DNA of 64,000 bases from Isoetes taiwanensis. Its lineage: Eukaryota; Streptophyta; Lycopodiopsida; Isoetales; Isoetaceae. Positions 46,305-58,751 of this stretch are shown in pieces (position 1 is the stretch's first letter; every line of letters starts with the position of its first letter). A program made the translations under genes and the position numbers. The notes under the pieces are model-generated. The model was not told the DNA's origin. It saw only the letters and a list, made by a program, of their open reading frames with translations, and searched no databases. The DNA lies in NCBI GenBank assembly GCA_021234155.1, contig JAJEKV010000005.1, forward strand, positions 10,720,572 to 10,784,571, given 5' to 3'.

Positions 46305-46530
46305 GTAGGAAGGAAGGAAGGAAGGAAAAATTTTTAACGTCCACGGAACCCAATCGGGTTATGGGACCAAGTACATAAGGGACCGAAGTCCTGGACCGAA
46401 GTCCAAACAAGAACATGGGCCGAAGCCCTTAAACCAAAGCACAACGTGAGCTAGAACACAACCATCCTGACCCGGATTAAAAACCACCTGGGAAAAAACC
46501 GTTGCCAGGATGACTATGGCTGCTCACCGA
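46305..46530 (-). mobile_element. LINE 3' end (third copy) nested in CACTA
   Basis: Reverse complement carries GGTTTTTAATCCGGGTCAGG, GGGTCCCATAACCCGATTGG and CCGTGGACG, then TTCCTTCCTTCCTTCC (plus-strand GGAAGGAAGGAAGGAAGG at 46,311-46,328). Same 3' block order as the LINE at 1-1500. Its 5' limit is unclear. Confidence 0.75.
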
Positions 46531-46979
46531 TCCAAAAATCCATGCTGTTGCACAAGCAACAAGCATACCTTCATACCTCCAGCAGACAAGGCTTCACCAA
46601 GCAGCTCCGAACCGTAACCTCTTCACAACTGGGTGCTGGAAAACAGACGCCCCCAACGCCAATCGCCCAGACGCGCAGGGAAGGCGGCGCTCAGAAAAAC
46701 CGCTCAGGGAAGTCGCCCATCGGAGGTGCCTCCTCACCTATCCTCCAGCCCTGCGCCAAGGCGCCAGCACCCCCAGGTATGCGCGCAGGCGGACATCCAC
46801 TCAGGCACACACAAGGTCGCCATCCTTCACTGCCGCTGCTCCAACGCCATCCGTCACTGCATCTGCTCGGGCAGGCCTCAGGCAGCGCCTCAGACAGGCG
46901 CCAGGCGCTAAGCGCCAGGCGCGAGTTGAATGGAAGCATGTTCACCCAAACAATGAAGAAGATTAGTTAAGAAAAAGTA

Positions 46980-49440
46980 CTTGAGGAAACAACATTAGTG
47001 AAACTTCATTCCTGTTAGGCTTTGTAACAACATCAATCGGCAACAGGTCTGACCGCCAGTTTACTGGCAACAGCCAGTTTGGAGCAGTCATCAGGATATC
47101 TTAGGCATATGCCAACATATACCTGGATATGCCACAAACCCACATAAACGAGGGTTTGCCCCCTTAGGGGCAACCCAAAAAGAATTTGTTGTATCTATGC
47201 CTCTTTCCGAAATGCTAATAGGATTTGGCGTTTTGAGTAAATGTTTCATTTTGAAGACTCTCAAGCATTTTATGAGATCGGTGGTTTCGTAATCCACGGA
47301 CGGACGGTATTATTTGGGGAAGAGCTTATACACCTACATATTCAACTAGTGTGCTAACAATACTAATAAACATCCCCTATAAACTTCCACGTTTTTAGTT
47401 TTGTATTTGGAATTCAGTGGTCTGGGATAAGATTTCAGTGTGGTATAGTATTGGAAAGCGTATATTTTGAGCCATTTGAGCAGCTTAATGTCGTTTAGTT
47501 GTCATCGAAGCAAAGTGGACAAATTTCTTAGGCATTTGCAATGGCTGGATATGGAATTCCGGTGACGTGATGGGGTTGCCTTTGCAAGACAGCCAGCTCC
47601 TGCATGCCGATGGAAACGGGAATCGACAGCAGTTCGGTTGCGCCAAGGACGTCTGCCGGAATGCCGGAGCTTGTTTGTTTGTTTTATTGAAATGTTCTGT
47701 TCCTCGGCCATTGGAATCTAGGCTTTATTGAGACCGAAATCTCAGGTTAAGCTGCATCGCTAGAGCTCAATCTATGGCAGCCGAACAGCATATCCAGCAA
47801 CATGGGCTTTTTTGTGAAAAGATTTGAAGAGATTAATCTGGTATCTCTGTCCAGTTAAGGAGCGGAACTGAAGCGTTTTCTGCTCCTTTTCCTTGGTGAC
47901 AGCTTGATTACATAGAGGAATTTCGAGGAATTGGTTGTCTTTTTCTGTTATAATATATATTCTTACCCAAATTCTTAGGTTCTAGCTAAATCTGCTTGTT
48001 AGGAAGCCGCTTCTTGGGTATCTATTCGTTGCGCAGATTTGAGGATGGTTTTCTGTTTTATTGATGTTTTATGGATGCAGATTGCACGGTTTATACTATG
48101 GCAGGATATGCCACAGCTATGCCATGAGTCGGACGGACGCCCGACCTGTATGAAGCTGGGAGCTTGTTTTTTAATTGTTTTGTTTCAACCATGGGTTTGA
48201 AGTGTATTGCGGTGATGTGCAAAGGTTCATATATGACGGTGATGGGCAAAGGTTCCAAATTTAATGGATGATGAAATTATATGTTGGCATGTTTCGAATC
48301 GACCTTAGAAAGTGGCAAAGCATTTTTTTGTGAAAAAAATGCCAGCCGTTGATGTGGCATCATGCCCGGGATATGCTGAAGATCAACGACCCATATTCAA
48401 TCCTACGAAATAAACCCATAATCCTTGGAAAATCATTAATTTATTATTAATTAACTTAAGCTTATAGGAGATATTAATTTATTATTAATAAACTTAAGCT
48501 TTAACTTAGGTTTATATTTTCTTTTTTTTCTTCAATTCGAACACGACCACGGCAAAGGGGAAGCGGCTATGGCAGGATTCCGGCCTTTTCCTTGATGGTT
48601 CCGACTCTGCTTCCCCTGCAATCGGTTCGGTTCCTTCCAAACCTAGCTATGGCATGGCAAAATCGGCTCCTTCCTCTTTTTGTGATTTTTTCAGGCTTAC
48701 AAGCAAATGGCGGCCTTCCGGCAAAGAACCAACCTAGTTGACTATGGCAGAAGTTTTTGGCTAATGCACAAGATCCAATTTTCTCAGAGCAAATCGACAG
48801 TCCTCTTTTTTCTCTGGTTTTCTCTTTTGTTCTACAGGTTAAAGATTCAGGCAGATTGGATTTTCGGCAGGGAAGACCTAGCTTGCTATGGCAGTGCCAA
48901 ATCGGCACGATTATGGCCGATTTAATATGCTTGGAGGATTCTGGCGAAGGGTAAGAACTGGGTTTTTCGCAGGCCCAATCTTTCAAGCATAGACAATTTT
49001 CTGACAAAGGACCAACACATCCGGCACTGGACAAAGGGCTTTCTAACTTCTTCCTTATTTTTTGTGTTTTTGTTTTGTGTACAGGTTAAAATTTCAAATG
49101 ATGTCGGCTGCAAGACTCACTACTTTGTTCTTTGTTTATGATTTCTAGCAGAACAACAGGTCGGATCTTAAGGTTTAGAACAGCGTCCATGTTAGATTTA
49201 CAGCAAAAAACTAGATTTATTTTTCTACATGCAGGTTTAACAGAGCAGCGCATTAGAACGTCCTTATTTCCTCTGATTATTTACTCAATCCATTTGCATT
49301 CATATCACAGAGCACAGGAATTTACAAAGATTTCCGTCACAGAGCATAGGAATTTACAAAGATTTTGTCAGGCAAATCCCTGTAGAAGCCTTCAAAGCTG
49401 CGCTCATGGAGTCATGGCTTGCCAGAAAAGAACAGTACAA
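46980..49440. other. CACTA interior, no coding assigned
   Basis: Contains loosely repeated GCTATGGCA...AAATCGGC phrases between 48,560 and 48,930, and a duplicated ATTAATTTATTATTAAT... block near 48,440-48,500. Possibly host sequence captured by the element. Confidence 0.4.
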
Positions 49441-49461
49441 AAACGTAGATAATTCCAAAAA

Positions 49462-49580
49462 TAAATAATTATATGTGGTGGAATACGTGAGATTATAATT
49501 AATACAATCATACTCTAACATAAATAATTATATGTGGTGGAATATGTGAGATTATAATTAATACAATCATACTCTAACTT
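49462..49580. repeat. Tandem duplication, period about 60 bp
   Basis: Two units with ATAAATAATTATATGTGGTG, GAATA.GTGAGATTATAATT and AATACAATCATACTCTAAC. Confidence 0.9.
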
Positions 49581-51539
49581 GTAAAAATACATGAGATTAT
49601 ATTTGACATTAATAATGATAGAACTTTAACTTCCACGTGGTATTATATGTGGCATTGTCAATGATGCTAAATTTGATGCTAATCATATTAGATGTGGCAT
49701 TGTCAATGATGGTACATTTGATACTAATCATGTTAGAAAGGATTATATAAAGGATGATCTTGTGTTGATATAATGAATGATTCAATTAAAGCAATGCAGG
49801 TGATACTATAGCTAACATTATTGTAACGCTCATGTTGATATTATGAATGTTATAATTATAACAATAGATGTGATTCTATAGCTGACATTATTATAGCACT
49901 ATAACGACAAAATACATGATATTATAACTGCAGCTATAGATAATGCTACAAGTAATAGTATTATACCATTACAATGCTATAAAATATGATACTATAATTA
50001 CTGTTAGTGGTGATGCTACAAGTGATGATATAGGTGGCGCTATTTCATCAACAGCTACCGTCACTTATTGTATCAAAATTTAAAAAATTTGAAAGTGCAA
50101 TTTTAGGCAAATAAATGATGAAACTGGTGATTTAGATTGCTTATTCTCTTGTAGTGCTTGCAGAATTGGAACAAATATGTATTGGCATCTTGCAATCAAA
50201 ATGCCATCCAGCCCTTTCTTTATGTTAGTGTTCTATGCATCCCCCCTTGTTCTTGAGGGAATTCACAAAATTCTGGAAGGTGTCCGGTCGAACCATAAAA
50301 AACTTGTGTTTCCAATCAGATGGAAGACCGCTACAAAGGTACCTGCACACAAATCCAGAATACATATTAATACATAAGATGAGTGACTTAGGGAATGAAA
50401 TAACATAAATATGTTGAAATGCTAGCCTACCTCCCATAGACATCTACCATCTTAGAGGTCAAGTCCAACTTCCAGCAGAACTCGTCAACATCACTTTGAA
50501 AGATAGAGGGTGCAGGCTTAGGATATAAGGAGTGAATGGAACCAACCTTTTCAATCGGTTCACTAAACTGTACAAGGAAACAACAGCATTAGCAAAAGAA
50601 TATATCTATTGTAATCAATTGTATATTACTCACCTTGTAAATTCATCACCGCTTCAAAGATCTTCGTGGATCGGCCTTTGACCTTATTTGTTATCACATC
50701 AATATTTGCTTGTAGCTCCTCTTCCTCTTCCGGGTTCCGACTCAGCAGGATCGGCTTCCTTCACGACTGTGATGATCGTGTCCTATGTACAAAAAAATGT
50801 GGTTAATTATCATAAACCGAGATGTTTAACAAAATTAGTTCATCTTGGACATACCTCTTTCTTGGTGGTGGTGGCACTTTTTTGCCTGGAGATTTTCTTT
50901 TCAGAGGACATTTTTTTGTTGCTGGAGATTTTGCCTGCTTTTTTCCTCTTGGAGTTACATCACCAGCATTCTTTTGCCTCCTCTTTGGAGTGGACTCAAC
51001 TACCAACTCAACTTCCTCTTCCCTGGTATCTCCTGGGTTAAAATCTGGATCTGTGTCCATTGTATCGTAGCAGTCTGAGGCGGCACTGCATATGATTTGA
51101 GACGAAGTGAATCTTTCTTAGGAGCTTCTCCAATTACTAATTTAGCACTTGGTGATGAAAGTGTTTACGTGGGCGTAGATCGGTGAAGGATCTGCTTTTT
51201 GCAATCGCTTTAGCTTTCTCAACTGCCATCCTCTCTATTTCCTCAACTTCACTTTGCCATGTTCGAGGAGGCACTGTTGCAGATGGTTCTATTACCGGCA
51301 CTGTAAATGTCATTGGTGATCTGGAGCTGGAAGGTTTCGGGTCTACAGATTCGGTCTGCTTATGCTCAATAAAATCTGTAAAGAGGGTCGATGCAGATGG
51401 CTGAAGAACATCAGCCATTAAAGCTGTTTCTGGGATAGGAACAGCCTCATCTGCAAACAAACAAATGATCTAAATTTCAATAGACATAAAAGAACATGAA
51501 AACAGAACTTAAACAATGAGAAATATCTGGTACATTCTG

Positions 51540-51965
51540 CTTCAACATGTACATTTCATGTACATAAAATGTACCAAATGTACGTAACTACATTTAAACA
51601 GTAGCCAAATGTACATGTACATGTGCCTCAATGTACATAGTTGTACCTCAATGCACCCAGATGTACCCAGATGTACATCAGGTATCCAGTTAGGGAATGT
51701 AGATCTATGCCCAAAAAAAGCACATATATGTAAAAAAATGCACATACTTATGAATCCATCTATAGATGCACTCTAAAAATAAATGCATGTACATCTATTT
51801 GCAGATGTAGACTCCATTAGATACATGTACAACTGATACATCTGCAGTCCAAGCTCAAAAATAAAAGCATCAATAAACAAGCAAATATATGCCTATGTAC
51901 CTCTGCTTACAGATGTACACTAAAAGTTATACATGTACAAGGAATAGCAATGCACTGAAAGCCAT
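51540..51965. repeat. GTACAT/ATGTAC array 2
   Basis: Dispersed ATGTACAT, TGTACATTTCATGTACAT and AGATGTACAC units in an intron of the phosphatase-like gene; same motif as arrays at 39.3 and 42.6 kb. Confidence 0.85.
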
Positions 51966-53469
51966 ACATGTAGAACTATGCAGATTACAATAACAAATAT
52001 GAATTAAGAGAAATATAAGTTTAAATTAGTTGAGAGCAATGCATACCTTTCACAGCAGGGAAACCAAGTTGAATTCGAATGCCCTCATCCCAGATGCAAC
52101 CTTTTATGCAATTCTGTCTTTCATGGACCCGGATAACACAAGCGTAAGAGGCAATAAGCATCTCTCGCATGGAGCTAGTAAACAACAAACCAGTTTTGCC
52201 AAAGCCTTGGCCACAACAGGTACATGAACTGAATGTGATGAACTGCTCTATAGAAGAATCTCCTACAGGGTAGGGCCTCGGGTGCAGAACAATAGGTCCT
52301 GCTCTCCCCATGAAATCCAAAATCTGTGAATGCCTTTGCTGAACCAATTCAATGCAATTAAGTTTTTCCTTTGCTTGTTCAATTGAGATTTCATGCCTTT
52401 CAATTTCTTTAGTTGCTTCCTGCAAACCAATTTCTAGCTTAGAAGAGTGCTGCTCTTTCTCATGTCTACTCATAACCAAGTCTTCCAACTTGTACTTCAA
52501 CACTCCGAAGCTAACTTGATTTCCAGCAGGATCCTGGGACAATTTGTCAAATTCCAATTTTGTCTCATCTATTTTCTTTTATAATTGCTGAGATCTTCGG
52601 ATAGCATATCCTTTCTACCCTCAATCCGGTGATGACCTTCAATGCATCCCTCCTTTTTTCTTCCAAAGGCTTCTACTTCATTCAATAGGTTAGTTTTCTC
52701 CTCCGACCCATGCTTAAGTAACTGCTTTATTGTGTCAACATCTGATCTAGAATAACCCAGGGCTCTAATATTCTGCTGCAATATGATGTCCTGTTTGATA
52801 TTTGAGGATTTATCTGTTGTAGGGTCCTCTGTAATTTCTGAAGTTTTGGCAAGATCTTTGGCGGTCCTAGCCACGTCCATCCAATCAACAAGCCGTCCCT
52901 TCAAGTGAAGAGCAAATGCTCTGGCAAAATAGGTAGAAATATAATGGTTTGTAACCTGTTTCTTGCCATAAACCAATTCATAATATTTAAAAAAATCATC
53001 TTTCCATGCGTTCTGGATTCTCCCTTCCTTGAATCCTCGTCTATTTTTTGGAGCTTCACCCCATACCTCGTTCATAACCATCACTAGGTTGGGTATGTGG
53101 GCCTCTGCATGTTTATCACGGAGGTCTTTGGCTTGGATCACATCAGAACCCAAACGTAAACTCCTTGGAGGTAAGATTCCACTGCCGGAAGCACTGGCTT
53201 CTTGCTTGGGCTGTGGTGATGAGCAAGCACTGATCTGGGGGCATTTTGGGGCCATAGCTAGATGAAGAATTCGTGATCAGAATTCAAGCAGAGAAGGCAG
53301 GGCCGGGATAGTGAACGAGAGGCAAACCAAGAAAGAATTTGGTAAAGAATTTCAAAATCCGAAAATTGTGCGGTTTCAGAGTGGTGGATAGCCATTAATC
53401 ATGGCAGTTACTAGCGGGTCATGATGACAGTTATTCCAAAAATGTGCATTCGGTACATATGTATATGTA

Positions 53470-54650
53470 CAAAAAGGGCTACATTTATAGACACCCTTTC
53501 ATGCTCTTACCCAAATACTAGCAGGTTAGTTCTGGATTTCGCTTCATGTGGTCTTTGGCATCAATAGCATGAGCTTATGTGTATTTTGGATGAGAATCCA
53601 GATGTTGTGCAGCACATGAGTATATGTTGAAGAAATTTGTCTCAAAATTGCAACTTATCTCCTTATTTTGGCAGTTTATATACTTTATCTGCAGTTCTTG
53701 TTTTCTAAAGAGCCATTAGAAATCTTTCAGTTTGTGTTATTTGTTATGGACAAGTATTGTTTTGGGAGTTGGTTGCAACACAGGAAGAATACTAAGGTTG
53801 GTTGACATACCCCTGCAAAGTAAATTGCCCAGATATGAACAACAGCTAAATTTTGCAATTGCTTTTTCTAGTAAAAGAACAAAAGATTTATATTATGCAT
53901 ACCTGTATACAAAGAGGATAGTCCAGTTTGGAAATATTATCGAACCACCTATTCAAAAACAATCCGAGCTGGCTAAACTACAAATTGTGACAACTATACT
54001 TATCATGCAAGATAGGATGATATTGCATTTTTCGTTTGTCTTTCTAGACCGTGCTTACCAATAAAAATTGGCTCGCACTCATTTATGGGTTAGGTTTTCT
54101 TCATTCTTTTTTGTCACCACATATGTTGTGGTCATCCAAGCTACACAACAATTGCAAAAACATGACATATAGTTATCTATTTGCAGCCTCTCGTTGACTG
54201 TTACAGTTAACAAGAATTAAACTTTAGAAATTGTAACGGTTAGAGAAGTTAGATCCTTTGTTGCTTTATACAGTTGGAATATTGTCTTGAATTTATTACC
54301 TACAGATCCCATTTTGAGAAGGATCATGAAAAAATAATGATGATAAAGTAGTTGGAACACCATCTTCAATTGGTGCTCTACATTTGTTGCGCATTTAAGA
54401 CTTGTGCATTGAATTCTGTGCATGTAAGAAGCTTAGATTTAAGCTTGGTACATATCCTTCAATGTCCATGCATGAACTCAATGGTACGAATGCCTCCATG
54501 GTGATAAGTAGTATGGTAAGATTTGCATCACTGACTGGACACCGGATGCCCTGACCATATCATCCGTTAACTTGAGTTTAACAAAAACATGCTATAGTAC
54601 TAGAAGAGAATTACAAGGTCTGTTTTGCAAAGAAGAAGCAGTTTTGCTGG
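53470..54650. other. Unassigned DNA
   Basis: A 110-codon plus-strand frame (53,732-54,064) has no recognisable family; otherwise AT-rich sequence without detected features. Confidence 0.4.
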
Positions 54651-54659
54651 CCACGAAAT

Positions 54660-55390
54660 AATGTTACAGGATTTTTATTTTTATTTTTTTTTAAAGACGA
54701 AAGCCAAAAAGTTTATTAATCAGATAAAAAGTACAAAATTTACATGTTTCATCTATTGTGTAAGCACAAAAAGATGCCACAGGAGCACGATCCTGGAGCA
54801 CAATACTTACTCCAGAATAGGAGACTATTACTGAATTCAGATGCGTTCCATCATTTCTGATTCAAGGGAGGAACACTCATAGGCTGTCAATATCTTTTTC
54901 TGGGCCATTGTAATAACACCACGTGCAGATGAATTAATGCCCTGAAAGATGATGTGTTTGCGACGCTCCCATATCGACCATAGGAACCAACCGGAACCAA
55001 GATGGAATGTCCTTGCTTTAGCTGGAGGCCATGCGTTGGGATAGGACACCAAGAGGATGCATCGGCAGTCCAATGTACTGTTAAACAAACCTTGTGGCCT
55101 AGACCACGCTGGTTGAACCTCAGGACGCTCAAAGAGACAATGCTCAAGTGTCTCAATGTCTGAAGGACAGAGCGGGCGTACTGCAGATATGCGAGGATCA
55201 TAGCGATGTCGGAAGGCATTAACCCGCAGACACCTGTGGATAATCTGCCACCATAGTACGAAGACTTTAGGGTGGAGCAACCTATCTCAAAGCCATCGCC
55301 ATGTACGACACAAAGTGGGCTATGGAACTTGTAGGTGCCACCCATCTGGCAACTGGAGGGGCTATGGTGCTAAAAGAAGGCGATATACAC
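54660..55390 (-). mobile_element. LINE 3' fragment (zf-RVT region)
   Basis: Minus strand. 55,280-54,837 encodes PKVFVLWWQIIHRCLRVNAF, RHRYDPRISAVRPLCPSDIE, TLEHCLFERPEV and HLGSGWFLWSIWERRKHI, the zinc-binding region that follows reverse transcriptase in plant LINEs. The A-rich 3' end is the T-rich plus-strand tract at 54,673-54,691. A different LINE lineage from the one with CTTCC tails. Confidence 0.85.
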
Positions 55391-55394
55391 ATGA

Positions 55395-57189
55395 TTTTTT
55401 TTTTTTTGAAGTCATCTAAGGTCCTAGCTGCCCGAAATCGAGCTCAGAGGAGCCTTGGAAGAATACCCAAGAGTCAGGACCACAGGTATCAGAGTAGGAA
55501 ATAAAAAGAAAGGTGATGCTAAGGGATTGAAGCAAAAAGGAGGAGATACACAAGAAGGATGAGCAAATGAGGTGCATGTGAATTTTCAAAGAGCAGATGA
55601 GTTTCGTTGGATAAAAAAGACATGGAATTAAGATAAAAAATAGATGTTAAGCCTTTGGAAATAAGAAATTTAATGCCAGATAGGCATTACATAGAGAACA
55701 TGTACTGGAGGAGGTTTAAGCACTGCAAACATGATATGAAAGAAAAGATTGAGAAAAGAACCAGGTTAAGCAAAACAAAGAGAAAACTACCACAAATTTC
55801 CCTTCTACGTGCAATAGCAAGCATCACGAAGTATAAGACTAAGTCTACTTAGAATACAAACCAAGCAAGCTTGAAGGAAAAAAAGTAGAAAAAACCAAAA
55901 ACAAAAGCTAGAAGCACAACAGAAAGTAGGAAGACAAAACACAAAAGAAGGAACGTTCAAGAGGAAGGCCGGTGATGAAAACCTAGAACTAATGAAATAT
56001 ATAACATGTAAAAAAGTTCTCATTGAAAAATAGGTGTTCCAAAAAAGGCACGTCTTCTCCAAGAATAATGGTTCTATGTTGCTATAGAACCATTGCAATA
56101 TCGATTGCCTCCGATTTATAGAGAAAAAGATTAGTACGAAGCGATTGCCCAATCTTTCAAAGGATTTTTCAAATTTGGCTATTAATTGGCTGGTACCTCA
56201 TTTCTAGCTTCCCAACATACCTCAATTCGCAAGCATCCCCAAAATTTGTTAATTTGCAACTCTAATCAACTTGTATTCGAACTTTGCTTGGTCTATTAAG
56301 GACGAATCAGGTAATTAATGGCGGGTTAGCACTAAACTAATCCACGACTACTGAACGTCAGGAAGCTCAAGACGAAACCACAATGCATGTGGTGTATCAG
56401 GGGTTGAGCACAGGGGGCTCTGATCATGATGCATGCAAAGACTTGAGCGATCACAGGCTTCACTTCTTGCTAACAAGCTCTAAGCCATCACGATCGCATC
56501 TACTGTCACAATAGGTGACAATTATTGCCACGGATGCGGGAATTGTCACCTTGCAAGGGGACTTCTTGACTCCCCTATCCCCCCCCCCCCCCCCGGTTTG
56601 AGGCTCATTTTAATAGCCCGGATGAGCTCTAGTTGTGGAAAAATATGGCACACATCACAACATCACAGGTTATCTCGCCATTAATCAAGAGAACCTGACA
56701 TCATACAATTCTCTTGCGAAATTATTTAGGGTAAATTGTCGTGCCCCCCTTAAGTGCATGAAAGGGGGGGACCATACCCTATACCCTATGCATGTGTCTA
56801 TATTTTTGCATATTCAAACTTCAGATGGCTTTTACCTTTTAAAAGTGCATGCATGCTCAACATCTTTATCTTTGACTTTCTAGCCTTATCGTAATTACAT
56901 TTGTGTGCAGCATGTTGTTTAATTTCAAAGCCATTAGGTATCCAAAGAACATGTTTAATTTCAACGCAAACACATTAGGTATCCAAAAAACATGTCTTTT
57001 TCTAATTTCGACTTTGACCGTGCCTCCATTTTTTAGTTTGCCTCTTAAGTGCGCGAAACATGACGACCATACCCTAAGGCTTTAACTTTTGATACTTGGT
57101 ACCTCCCTATACTTTTGTTCCTATCTCTTATAATTTATCTCTCTTATCTCTGTGCATGTGACTTCAATATGTGATTTTCAGCCCAATGT
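55395..57189. other. Unassigned DNA
   Basis: No gene recognised. Contains a C-homopolymer of about 16 (56,579-56,594) and a partly duplicated AGGTATCCAAA.AACATG phrase near 56,936 and 56,976. Confidence 0.4.
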
Positions 57190-58212
57190 TGTGACGTTCC
57201 AGGGGAATATATGCCATAAATATGTATATTCCTGGAACCGTCACTATACAAGTCTACCTTTGTAGCCTTGTATACCTTAGAAAGTGGTAATGGGTGCATA
57301 TCTAAGTTAAATGCTTAACTTAGATAATCTTAGGATAAGGCCCATTTCCACATGGCCTTATTCTATTGGGCAAACTGCCACACGGCCCCACCTCATTGGT
57401 GCCACGTGGCATCCCATGTGGACCCCAACCTATATTGGCCCAAACCCTAACCCTAGACCTCTTTCCCTGACCCTAGCACCTGAACACTCATCTACGCGCT
57501 CGAAACTCCGTTTCGAGCATCGTTCGTCGTAGCATAGCCTGGTATAGCAGCCCCCGAAGTGTGTGCATGATCTTGGAGGGAGCACGGCTTCGACCATGTC
57601 AAGGAGCATGGAGACGCCGGGACTAGGAGGGAGTGCTTCTGGAGCAGGTAGGTGGAGTAGAGTTCATAGTAGTTCATCTGGAAGTTAGCACTCCAGATGG
57701 GTTTGTATGTTGTATCTTGAGTAGAGCCATCCTAGAATCTTGTTGAACATCTTGAACCCTAATCAAGGAACCCTAACTGTAAGTTAGATATGTACGGATG
57801 GAGTGGTCAACCCTAGCCATTGTCTATAGCTAGCCCCGCCATTGTTATGACTCAGTCTGCTCTATCTTGAGGCATATCCAGTCAGTCTACCTCCCCATGA
57901 GTCGGAGCCACGGGTAGGAGCTCTCATGTTTTATGGCATATGATTATCTTCTTTGCAGTTACGGTTATGTGGATGAGCTACCCTTCGAGGTAGTATGATG
58001 TATTATTATTGCTAGTTCTAACGATGTTTATGCTTTCGCTGTGATAGGAGCCCTAGGGGACGGGCGCACAAGACACCTTCATGTCCCCTTCCCACACTAC
58101 GGTGATCCCAGAGTGCGGGATAGACGGAGGGCCCGTGCGGTCGAAGGACCGGATGGGGGATTTCCTACGAAGTGTACAGCTGGGAGCCGTATATTTAGTA
58201 GGGAGCGTCACA
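57190..58212 (+). mobile_element. LTR of a retrotransposon
   Basis: A 1023-bp unit beginning TGTGACG and ending CGTCACA (inverted 7-bp ends with TG...CA), immediately followed by a primer-binding site. The first 55 bases form a near-perfect hairpin (GTGACGTTCCAGG ... CCTGGAACCGTCAC). The 3' LTR is not in the window or has been lost. Confidence 0.8.
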
Positions 58213-58213
58213 A

Positions 58214-58225
58214 TGGTATCAGAGC
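58214..58225 (+). promoter_or_regulatory. Primer-binding site for initiator Met-tRNA
   Basis: TGGTATCAGAGC two bases after the LTR end; the classic plant retrotransposon PBS. Downstream a gag-like start (ATGGAACCTCGAAAATAG at 58,316) is stopped after five codons. Confidence 0.9.
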
Positions 58226-58751
58226 AATCTTCTTGGTTGACCAAGAACTAGCACTGACCATATCCTTGAAAGTAGTCTAACAGGCTTAATAGGGTGCGAA
58301 ATAAAAATTTCCACCATGGAACCTCGAAAATAGGGGAAAAAATTTTCTCCTAGGTAGTAGGTCCGTGAGGATAGGCTAAGTTGTTAGATGAAGGAAAAAG
58401 AATGAGTCAAATTAACATTCTAGTATAATTAGAGTGAAAACCATCTATTAGCATCAAATTTCACCTAATATGGGTCTTAGAATCATGCCAATCCGAGACC
58501 TGGGTGAAAAGTGGCGCAAATTCATAATTAACACTTCAAACCATTAGGAAAAAAATTTGAAATTATAATATAATACAATATTAAGTATATACTAATAATT
58601 AAGTATATTGGAGTAATTAATAGGGGGGCTAATTATTAGACCTATTAATGGTAGGGGAATATTCTCTAGAGCATCTTCCTTTTTAAATATCTTCTTGCCA
58701 CCTTCTCTCTCTTGATCAGCCTTACGTCACCAGTTTCTCAGACCGTAAGAC

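Larger units (their letters stand above)
44964..50156. mobile_element. CACTA (En/Spm-like) element, 5193 bp, TSD CTT
   Basis: Termini CACTACAAGAG (44964-44974) and CTCTTGTAGTG (50146-50156), flanked by the direct 3-bp duplication CTT (44961-44963 and 50157-50159). Both ends contain AT-rich sequence with repeated GATAATAT/ATCAC-like motifs, as usual for CACTA subterminal regions. It carries a DUF4216-type fragment but no recognisable TNP2 catalytic region, so it is probably non-autonomous. Inserted within an exon of the phosphatase-like gene. Confidence 0.92.
42818..53255 (-). pseudogene. Multi-exon gene: coiled-coil N-terminus plus FCP1/SCP-like phosphatase domain, split by CACTA
   Basis: Starts MAPKCPQISACSSPQPKQEA at 53,255; a coiled-coil region follows to about 52,330, with a one-base frameshift near 52,565 (YKRK then TKLEFDKLSQD). 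A Cys-containing CTCCGQGFGKTGLLF is at about 52,210. Exons with Lys/Pro-rich linkers lie at 51,460-51,137 and 51,060-50,803. The exon 50,340-50,157 (HKFFMVRPDTFQNFVNSLKN) is interrupted by a CACTA element and resumes in frame at 44,963 (GPNVALTILVLAG). Next are exons about 44,744-44,545, 44,472-44,355, then the HAD phosphatase core: KLIIFDLNSVLGK, YCRPGLASLLAFVREGFDVA, IWSSLTSKNLQPIVDH (44,150-43,860), LFVKPLAVVWKEYPEYYGNT and VLIDDERYK (about 43,800-43,690). The last exon is 43,260-42,830. FCP1-type enzymes use DxDxT; here it is DLNSV, so the second Asp is lost. Exon ends carry GT/AG signals. Confidence 0.7.

Noticed and set aside
46542-46970. Pro/Gly/Arg-rich 142-codon open frame in the CACTA element
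   Set aside because: GC-rich biased sequence open in several frames on both strands; consistent with composition, not selection.
56576-56594. Poly-C run as a functional signal
   Set aside because: Simple homopolymer, possibly an assembly or sequencing artefact; nothing around it supports a role.
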